From: JBBQZO01 sp038207625
GTDB lineage: Bacteria > Pseudomonadota > Gammaproteobacteria > Burkholderiales > Burkholderiaceae_D
NCBI GenBank assembly: GCA_038207625.1
Contig: JBBQZO010000004.1
Coordinates: 186,001 to 250,000 of the forward strand
Reading direction: 5' to 3'
Length of the DNA stretch: 64,000 bases
The position numbers and the translations under genes are program-made. Shown here in pieces: positions 58,227-64,000 of this stretch. The notes under the pieces are model-generated. The model worked only from the letters and a program-made list of their open reading frames with translations. It did not search any database and had not been told where the DNA came from. Numbering within the stretch: the stretch's first letter is position 1; each line of letters starts with the position of its first letter.

Positions 58227-59726
58227 TCAGAGTTGTGGTGAGCCCGACAGCGGGGTTTTTAGATACGGGAAGCTGTTGTCGAAGGCGCTGTCGTCAAGGT
58301 AGGCGCCGTCCGTGAAGCGGATCGCTCCGGCCGGCGCGTCAGCCGGCACGCAGCCTATGCTGAGCGTGCACAGCTTGCCCATCACCACGCGCAGCGCGAT
58401 GTCGACCACGTCGTCGCCCGGCCGGCGTCCATTGGGGAAGCCCGCGCTGTCACCATCGATCACGCCCAGGCGTTTTTGCGCGCCCTTGGCGACCGGTGCC
58501 ACCGACGTGTTCAGGCGCAGCATTTCCGCCGGTTTCACATTGGCCGGCTGGTTGACGCCCTTGATGCCGGTCAGGAAAGTGGCCACCAGGTCGTTGCGCG
58601 GGAAGTTGGTGGGCGCCTTGGCGCCGACGTTGCCGTACAAGACTTCGACGAGCATCGGCAGCGTTGGGTTAGTGACGTAGTCGGCGAACTGGGCGTCGTT
58701 GACGGGTTTGCTGTGGTTGAAGCGGTCCTTGTCCTTCAGGCCGATCACCACTTCATTGACCAGCGGCATGCCAAGGCGCGACACCTGCACCCACGGCCCC
58801 CCTTCGCGCGAGGCGTCGCCGCTGCCGTTTGGCGTCGGGTTGACCAGACGACCCTGGCGCACGCTGGCCGTGGTCCAGCCGCCGATCACCGGCTCGCTGC
58901 CTGCCGTCAGGCAGCAGATCGGCACTTCGAGCGCCATCGTGGTGACGTTTTTGTCGGCCAGATCGTCGCGCGCGGCCCGTTCGGCGTTGGCGTTGAACTC
59001 GACGGCCGGGTACTTGATGTTGATCAGGTCAAACGTCTCGGCCAGATTGACGACGAACGAATCTTTGCGCTGGCCGACGAACACCCGGCCCACCGTGCTG
59101 CAGCCGGGGATGTTGACGTTGTAGACGTGCTTGGCCGCGTAGCCGGCGTAGTCGGGGATCGACTTGTTGCCGATGTTGTCGATCGGCTTGTCGAACACCG
59201 TCGCGCCGCTGTCGGCGTTGCGCACCGTGGTGCGCTGGCCGTTGCGCCGGTCGCCGCGCACCGCGTCGATGGTGTAGGTTTCGCGCACGTTGATGCCGGC
59301 CGGGTTGACCGAATCGATCGGGCCGCCATTGTTAATCAGCGGAATCGACACCTTCTTGCCGCCCACGGTGAACTGCGTGTCCTTGTTGGTGTTCTTGAAG
59401 CGGAACTGGAAGCTCAGGTCTTCCTTGCCGTCGCCGTTGTTGTCGATGTGGATTTCGTACAGCGCATCCTGGTCGAGTTCGAAGAAGTTCGGTCCGCCGT
59501 AGGCATCCTGCAGCGGCACGTAGTTGGCCACCAGCGTGACGAACTGCTCGCGTCCCGGCGCGTAGCTGCGGAACATGTAGAAGTCGGTGCCGTCCACCTT
59601 GGGCATGCGCGTGACGAACGGCGCTTCGCGGTGGCTCGAGGCGCCGGCCGGCGGCGCCCAGGCGAGCATGCACAGGTTGGCCAGGATGGCTGCGCCCAGA
59701 CTGGCTTTGAAATTGGTGATACGCAT
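58227..59726 (-). CDS. DUF4331 family secreted protein
   Basis: A 499-residue exported protein (signal peptide ends near PPAGASSHREAP). DUF4331 hallmarks: SSHREAPF at the mature N-terminus, DGTDFYMFRSYAPGREQFVTLVANYVPLQDAYGGPNFF, YEIHIDNNGDGKEDLSFQFRF, the GCSTVGRVFVGQRKDSFVVNLAETFDLI region and GLPLVNEVVIGLKDKDRFN-like segment, and FPNGRRPGDDVVDIALRV near the C-terminus. It heads a four-gene operon with a lipoprotein, TPR protein and HupE/UreJ protein. The operon's role is unknown. Confidence 0.9.
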   Translation of the reverse strand: MRITNFKASLGAAILANLCMLAWAPPAGASSHREAPFVTRMPKVDGTDFYMFRSYAPGREQFVTLVANYVPLQDAYGGPNFFELDQDALYEIHIDNNGDGKEDLSFQFRFKNTNKDTQFTVGGKKVSIPLINNGGPIDSVNPAGINVRETYTIDAVRGDRRNGQRTTVRNADSGATVFDKPIDNIGNKSIPDYAGYAAKHVYNVNIPGCSTVGRVFVGQRKDSFVVNLAETFDLINIKYPAVEFNANAERAARDDLADKNVTTMALEVPICCLTAGSEPVIGGWTTASVRQGRLVNPTPNGSGDASREGGPWVQVSRLGMPLVNEVVIGLKDKDRFNHSKPVNDAQFADYVTNPTLPMLVEVLYGNVGAKAPTNFPRNDLVATFLTGIKGVNQPANVKPAEMLRLNTSVAPVAKGAQKRLGVIDGDSAGFPNGRRPGDDVVDIALRVVMGKLCTLSIGCVPADAPAGAIRFTDGAYLDDSAFDNSFPYLKTPLSGSPQL

Positions 59727-59884
59727 GATGGTCTCCTTTTCGATAGGGGTAAAACGACAGGGTTGCCAGCTTTATACGGGCCACTCCTGCTATCGGATTC
59801 AGATTTTTGAAGAAAATTTCATCAACAGTGCGGGCGCCGCCGCGCGCCCGAAAAAGAAAGCGAAATCCGTGTAAACTTTGGGTC

Positions 59885-60910
59885 ATGAAAACATTCGCTA
59901 CAGATATCGCCGCACCGGTCAGCGTGCCGGTCGAGGAGCCTTTCGCCGCCGCGCGCTTCATCAAGGAAATAGGGCGCGGGGCCAAGGGCGCGCGCAGCAT
60001 GAACCGCGCCGACGCCAACGTGCTGTACGCGGCCATGCTGGCTGGACGGGTCTCCGACCTGGAGCTGGGGGGCATCCTGCTGGCGCTGCGTATCAAGGGC
60101 GAATCGGTCGACGAGATCGCCGGCTTTCTCGACGCCGGCGAAGCCTCGTTCGCGCCGCTGACGGCGCCGCCGGGCCGCTACGCGCCGGTGCTGATCCCCA
60201 GCTACAACGGCGCGCGCAAGATGGCCAATCTGACGCCGCTGCTGGCGCTGCTACTGGCGCGCGAAGGCGTGCCGGTGCTGGTGCATGGCGTGAGCGACGA
60301 TCCGGGCCGCGTCACGACAGCCGAAATCTTGCAGGCGATGGGTTTTGCGCCGTGCCTGTCGGTGGCCCAGGCCGAGGCGGCGATGGCGCGCGGCGAACCG
60401 GCCTTCATGCCGATCACGGCGCTGGCGCCGCAGATGGCGCACCTGCTGTCGCTGCGCCGCATCCTGGGCGTGCGCAACTCGACCCACACACTGGTAAAAA
60501 TCATGCAGCCCTTCGTCGGACCGGCCTTGCGGCTGGTGTCCTACACCCACCCGGAGTATCTGGAAATGCTGGGCGCCTATTTCGGGACCGCCGCGCCGCA
60601 TGCGCGCGGCGACGCCTTCCTGATGCGCGGCACCGAAGGGGAGACGGTCGCCAACGCCAACCGGGCCCAGCAGATCGACTGGTTTCACGACGGCCAACGC
60701 ACGGTTCTGGTGCAAAAACAGAGCATGGTGCAGACCTTGCCCGAGCTGCCGCCCGATCGTGATGCGGCCACCACGGCGGCATGGATCGCGCAAGCCTTGC
60801 GCGGCGACGTGGCCGTGCCGCCCACCATCGCCGAGCAAGTGGCACAGTGTTTGCTAGCTTCACAGGCATTACAGGCAAACACGAGTGAACAACATGGCAA
60901 GCCCGGGTAA
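59885..60910 (+). CDS. ybiB: DNA-binding protein YbiB
   Basis: A 341-residue protein of the YbiB group, related to anthranilate phosphoribosyltransferase (TrpD) in fold: RFIKEIGRGAKGARSMNRADANVLYAAMLAGRVSDLELGGILLALRIKGES, then LTPLLALLLAREGVPVLVHG, FMPITALAPQMAHLLSLRRILGVRNSTHTLVKIMQPF and EGETVANANRAQQIDWF. YbiB of E. coli binds DNA without sequence preference and is SOS-linked. In this and other betaproteobacteria it is paired with cobA, which it overlaps here. Its stop at 60908-60910 lies inside the cobA start region. Confidence 0.9.
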   Translation: MKTFATDIAAPVSVPVEEPFAAARFIKEIGRGAKGARSMNRADANVLYAAMLAGRVSDLELGGILLALRIKGESVDEIAGFLDAGEASFAPLTAPPGRYAPVLIPSYNGARKMANLTPLLALLLAREGVPVLVHGVSDDPGRVTTAEILQAMGFAPCLSVAQAEAAMARGEPAFMPITALAPQMAHLLSLRRILGVRNSTHTLVKIMQPFVGPALRLVSYTHPEYLEMLGAYFGTAAPHARGDAFLMRGTEGETVANANRAQQIDWFHDGQRTVLVQKQSMVQTLPELPPDRDAATTAAWIAQALRGDVAVPPTIAEQVAQCLLASQALQANTSEQHGKPG

Positions 60911-61679
60911 AGTATGGTTGGTCGGCGCCGGTCCTGGCGACCCTGATCTGTTGACATTGAAGGCGGTCAAGGCGATCGCCGCTGCCGAGGTGTTGCTGGT
61001 GGACGATTTGGTCAATCCGGCGATCCTGGCGCACGCCTGCGCCACGGCGCGCATCGTTCACGTGGGCAAGCGCGGCGGCTGCCGCTCGACCCCGCAGGAA
61101 TTCATCGAACGGCTGATGCTGTCCGAGGCGCAGGCCGGCCACACGGTGGTGCGTCTGAAGGGTGGCGACCCGTTCATCTTCGGGCGCGGCGGCGAAGAGC
61201 GCGCGCACCTGATGGCTGCCGGCATCGCCGTCGAAGTGGTCAACGGCATCAGCAGCGGCCTAGCCGCGCCGTCGGCGATCGGCGTACCTCTGACGCACCG
61301 CGATTACAGCGCCGGTGCGATCTTCGTCACCGGCCACGAGCGCGCCGACGATGTCGACAGCGGCACCCGTCCAGACTGGGCGCTGCTGGCCCAGACCGGG
61401 CTGACGCTGGTTATCTATATGGGCGTGGCGCGCTGCGCGGAGATCGCCGACGCCTTGCTGGCCGGCGGCAAGCCCGGTGGCACGCCGGCGGCCGTGATCC
61501 AGTCGGCCACCGGCAGCGGGCAGGCGCAGCTGGTCACCACACTGGACAAGCTGGCGCTCGAGCTGGCCGCCTCGGGACTGGGCAGCCCCAGCATCATCGT
61601 CATCGGCGACGTGGTGCGCTGCGCTACGCTGGTGGCGGGTGACGTGGCGTTGCCCGCGCTGGCCGCATTTGGTCGATAG
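60894..61679 (+). CDS. cobA: Uroporphyrinogen-III C-methyltransferase (SUMT)
   Basis: A 261-residue SUMT: two SAM-dependent methylations turn uroporphyrinogen III into precorrin-2, for siroheme and cobalamin. Motifs: VWLVGAGPGDPDLLTLKAV, VVLVDDLVNPAIL-like segment, VVRLKGGDPFIFGRGGEE, VEVVNGISSGLAAPSAIGVPLTHRD, LVIYMGVAR and SIIVIGDVV. It lacks the CysG dehydrogenase/ferrochelatase domain. It overlaps ybiB by 17 bp; GTG 60885 is an alternative start. It supplies the siroheme needed by NirB and a precursor for the cobalamin used by EutBC, linking two pathways in this window. Confidence 0.95.
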   Translation: MASPGKVWLVGAGPGDPDLLTLKAVKAIAAAEVLLVDDLVNPAILAHACATARIVHVGKRGGCRSTPQEFIERLMLSEAQAGHTVVRLKGGDPFIFGRGGEERAHLMAAGIAVEVVNGISSGLAAPSAIGVPLTHRDYSAGAIFVTGHERADDVDSGTRPDWALLAQTGLTLVIYMGVARCAEIADALLAGGKPGGTPAAVIQSATGSGQAQLVTTLDKLALELAASGLGSPSIIVIGDVVRCATLVAGDVALPALAAFGR

Positions 61680-61744
61680 GCGCTGCGCTGCCACTGCAGG
61701 GTTTACAATCACGTCTTTAGTGATTAGCAGAAAGCAGTACAGCC

Positions 61745-62965
61745 ATGGCCAAACAATTTGATGTAGCAGTGATCGGCGCCGGCGCCGCCGGCATGATGTG
61801 CGCGGCGGTGGCGGCCCAGCGCGGCCAGAGCGTCGTGCTGATCGACCACGCGGCCAAGCTGGCCGAGAAGATCCGCATCTCCGGCGGCGGACGCTGCAAC
61901 TTCACCAACGTCAACACGGCGCCGCAGAACTTCCTGTCCGACAATCCCCATTTCTGCAAGAGCGCGCTGTCGCGCTACACGCCGCAAGATTTCCTGGCGC
62001 TGGTCAAGCGCTACCGCATCGGCTACCACGAGAAGCACAAGGGCCAGCTGTTTTGCGACGAGTCGGCCGAACAGATCATCGGCATGCTCAAGGACGAGTG
62101 CGCCGCCGGCGACGTCGAATGGCGCATGCCGTGCAAGGTCGACACCATCAATCCGCTGGTGGACGGTGGCTACCGGCTCGACACCGACACGGGCGAGATC
62201 ATCGCCAGCAACGTCGTCATCGCCACGGGAGGCCTGTCGATTCCGAAGATCGGCGCCAGCGATTTCGGCTACCGCATCGCGCGCCAGTTCGAACTGAACG
62301 TCATCGAGCCGCGCCCCGGCCTGGTGCCGCTGACCTTCGACGGCCCCAGCTGGGAAACCTTTGCGCCGCTGGCCGGCATCGCGCTCGAAGTCGAAGTCGA
62401 AACGGGCAGCAACAAGGGCAAGGGCAACAAGCGCGGTCATTTCCGCGAGGACTTGCTGTTCACCCATCGCGGCCTGTCCGGTCCCGCCATCCTGCAGATT
62501 TCCAGTTTCTGGCAGCCGGGCACGCCGATCGTGCTGAACCTGCTGCCGGAGATGGATGTGGCGCAGGCGCTGATTGAAGGCAAGGGCACGCTCAAAAAGC
62601 AACTGGGCAATGTGTTGCAGCAATGGCTGCCCACCCGCCTGGCCGATGGCCTGATCGCGGCTGCGGGTCTGCAGGGCGATGCCCGGCTGGCCGACTTGCA
62701 GGACGCCAAGCTGCGTCAGCTGGGCGCCGCGATCAACCAGTGGGCCATCATTCCGGCCGGCTCGGAAGGCTATCGCAAGGCCGAGGTGACGCTGGGCGGC
62801 ATCGACACGCGCGAGTTGTCGCAGCAAACGATGATGTCCAACAAGGTGCCTGGCCTGTATTTCATCGGTGAGGCGGTCGACGTGACGGGCTGGCTGGGCG
62901 GCTACAATTTCCAGTGGGCCTGGGCCTCGGGCATGGCAGCCGGGCTGGCGCTGGGCGCCCAGTAA
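61745..62965 (+). CDS. HI0933/YhiN-family FAD flavoprotein
   Basis: A 406-residue NAD(P)/FAD-dependent oxidoreductase of the HI0933/YhiN family (also called aminoacetone oxidase-like). FAD motif FDVAVIGAGAAGMMCAAVAAQRGQSVVLIDHAAKLAEKIRISGGGRCNFTN at the N-terminus, LFCDESAEQIIGML, VVIATGGLSIPKIGASDFGY, THRGLSGPAILQISSFW, and the closing GLYFIGEAVDVTGWLGGYNFQWAWASGMAAG. Physiological substrate unknown. It stands alone between cobA and rpsU. Confidence 0.93.
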   Translation: MAKQFDVAVIGAGAAGMMCAAVAAQRGQSVVLIDHAAKLAEKIRISGGGRCNFTNVNTAPQNFLSDNPHFCKSALSRYTPQDFLALVKRYRIGYHEKHKGQLFCDESAEQIIGMLKDECAAGDVEWRMPCKVDTINPLVDGGYRLDTDTGEIIASNVVIATGGLSIPKIGASDFGYRIARQFELNVIEPRPGLVPLTFDGPSWETFAPLAGIALEVEVETGSNKGKGNKRGHFREDLLFTHRGLSGPAILQISSFWQPGTPIVLNLLPEMDVAQALIEGKGTLKKQLGNVLQQWLPTRLADGLIAAAGLQGDARLADLQDAKLRQLGAAINQWAIIPAGSEGYRKAEVTLGGIDTRELSQQTMMSNKVPGLYFIGEAVDVTGWLGGYNFQWAWASGMAAGLALGAQ

Positions 62966-63131
62966 GCGCTGCCTTGCCAGTGTTGTTATGCGGCACACGG
63001 GCGCGCGCATGGCGGGCGATACCGCGCGCCGCCGCACGGGCAAGGGCGCTTTTGAGCTGTCGCAAAATGGCCGCAAACCGGCCCCGTCTGTGTGACCGGA
63101 GCGTGAAAAGCTTCCCTTGCTCAGCAAAGGA

Positions 63132-63140
63132 TGCTAGAAT
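63132..63140 (+). promoter_or_regulatory. Extended -10 promoter of rpsU
   Basis: TG-C-TAGAAT is an extended -10 box about 38 bp before the rpsU ATG; TTCCCT at 63112-63117 (17-base spacer) would be a weak -35. Confidence 0.5.
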
Positions 63141-63177
63141 CTCCTTCTTCCCCTAATCTAACGGTTTGAATTTTTAC

Positions 63178-63390
63178 ATGACCACTATTCGCCTTAAAGA
63201 AAACGAGCCGTTCGAAGTCGCGATGCGTCGCTTCAAACGCACTATCGAAAAAACTGGTCTGCTGACCGAACTGCGTGCTCGCGAGTTCTACGAAAAACCA
63301 ACGGCTGAGCGCAAGCGCAAGCTCGCTGCTGCTGTGAAACGCCACTACAAGCGTATCCGCAGCCAGCAACTGCCTAAGAAATTATTCTAA
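63178..63390 (+). CDS. rpsU: 30S ribosomal protein S21
   Basis: The 70-residue bS21: MTTIRLKENEPFEVAMRRFKRTIEKTGLLTELRAREFYEKPTAERKRK and a basic C-terminus ending QQLPKKLF. It helps mRNA-16S pairing in initiation. Start at 63178 by family length. It heads the macromolecular-synthesis order rpsU-yqeY (dnaG and rpoD expected beyond the window). Confidence 0.98.
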   Translation: MTTIRLKENEPFEVAMRRFKRTIEKTGLLTELRAREFYEKPTAERKRKLAAAVKRHYKRIRSQQLPKKLF

Positions 63391-63486
63391 GACTGATTCG
63401 TCAGAACTGATCCGGCCCTGGCTTTACTGTCGGTCTCGGCTTGGTTTCTTGATAGTTCAAATGCGTGCATTTGGACACAGTCGCAG

Positions 63487-63516
63487 ACCCGCTCCGGTTT
63501 ACCGCAGCGGGTTTTG
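63487..63516 (+). terminator. Weak terminator between rpsU and yqeY
   Basis: ACCCGCT (63487-63493) pairs with AGCGGGT (63506-63512), followed by TTT. Partial termination here would raise S21 over downstream products, as known for the E. coli rpsU-dnaG gap. Confidence 0.55.
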
Positions 63517-63547
63517 CTATTTCTACGATTGAAACGTGAGGACAACG

Positions 63548-64000
63548 ATGAGCTTGAAAGAACAAATCACCGAACACATGAAGGCGGCCATGCGCGCCAA
63601 AGAAGCGGCCAAACTGGGTACCATCCGTTTGCTGCTGGCCGAAATCAAGCGCAAGGAAGTCGACGAGCGCATTGAATTGGATGACACCCAGGTGCTGGCC
63701 ATCGTCGAAAAGATGATCAAGCAGCGCAAGGATTCGATCACCCAGTTTGAAGCGGGCGGACGAAACGACCTGGCTGACATCGAAAAAGCCGAGCTGGTGG
63801 TGCTGGCCGGTTACATGCCTGCCGGCCTGTCGGACGAGGAAGTGGCCGCCGAAGTGGCCGCCGCCGTCGTCGCCTCGGGCGCCGCCGGTCCGCAAGACAT
63901 GGGCAAAGTGATGGCCATCGTGAAACCCAAGCTTGCCGGCCGCGCCGACATGACGGTGGTGTCCGCACTGGTCAAAAAAGCACTGACGCCTGGCGCTTAA
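63548..64000 (+). CDS. yqeY: GatB/YqeY domain protein
   Basis: A 150-residue YqeY protein: MSLKEQITEHMKAAMRAKEAAKLGTIRLLLAEIKRKEVDERIELDD, then DDTQVLAIVEKMIKQRKDSITQFEAGGRNDLADIEKAELVVLAGYMP, and MGKVMAIVKPKLAGRADMTVVSALVKKAL. It resembles the tRNA-binding tail of GatB amidotransferase; free-standing role unclear. Ribosome site GTGAGGACAACG. The stop codon is the last three bases of the window. Confidence 0.96.
   Translation: MSLKEQITEHMKAAMRAKEAAKLGTIRLLLAEIKRKEVDERIELDDTQVLAIVEKMIKQRKDSITQFEAGGRNDLADIEKAELVVLAGYMPAGLSDEEVAAEVAAAVVASGAAGPQDMGKVMAIVKPKLAGRADMTVVSALVKKALTPGA

Overview
The window is GC-rich, gene-dense bacterial chromosome. The gene content (plsY, tsaD, rpsU-yqeY, ybiB, cobA, a Gram-negative porin, a PEP-CTERM protein, DUF1329/YCF48/RND operon) fits a betaproteobacterium of the Oxalobacteraceae (Massilia/Duganella/Janthinobacterium type). 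This placement rests on gene families and was not confirmed by a search. I saw no tRNA, rRNA, CRISPR array, prophage or intact insertion sequence.

Layout. 1-5.1 kb: an envelope operon, DUF1329 protein (5' end cut), YCF48-like propeller and RND/MMPL exporter. 5.1-14 kb: mixed housekeeping genes (EEP-family nuclease, ybaK, plsY, DsbA/FrnE-like oxidoreductase, DUF427, LysR, porin, YHS protein). 14.1-17.3 kb: nitrate ABC importer nrtABD. 17.5-27.3 kb: ethanolamine catabolism without a microcompartment: acetaldehyde dehydrogenase, DUF779 protein, a ParDE-like toxin-antitoxin pair, an EatR-like sigma-54 activator, an AraC regulator, ethanolamine permease, eutB and eutC. 27.4-35.2 kb: a divergent uptake and hydrolysis locus (YfcC transporter and M14/aspartoacylase-type deacylase against RpiR regulator, TonB receptor and secreted CphE-type cyanophycinase), which I read as a candidate cyanophycin-scavenging system. 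35.2-36.5 kb: a REP-like repeat array and tsaD. 36.9-42 kb: an unassigned group (orphan reading frame, FAD amino-acid-oxidase-like enzyme, threonine-synthase-like PLP enzyme, AMP-forming ligase). 42.2-52.1 kb: assimilatory nitrate/nitrite genes: PP2C-kinase fusion, NarK-type transporter, nirB, nirD, nasA, with a PEP-CTERM gene between. 52.9-59.7 kb: SMP-30-like protein, aroG, and a DUF4331 / lipoprotein / TPR / HupE-UreJ operon. 59.9-64 kb: ybiB, cobA (siroheme for NirB), an HI0933-family flavoprotein, rpsU and yqeY.

The clearest regulatory result comes from reading the intergenic DNA. Canonical sigma-54 (-24/-12) promoters lie before nrtA, before the narK-type transporter, before nirB and before the aldehyde dehydrogenase gene. 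The three nitrate promoters are accompanied by GCAC-N7-GTGC sites of the NtrC type, and one such site sits between the divergent narK and nirB promoters so that it could serve both. This joins two nitrate gene blocks 27 kb apart into one probable nitrogen-controlled regulon, while the aldehyde promoter is probably driven by the EatR-like activator.

plsY, tsaD and rpsU, often close together in other proteobacteria, are here separated by two blocks of about 27 kb. The same GGGTCAGAGT-type inverted repeat sits directly upstream of plsY (beside a duplicated tail of ybaK) and directly downstream of tsaD.
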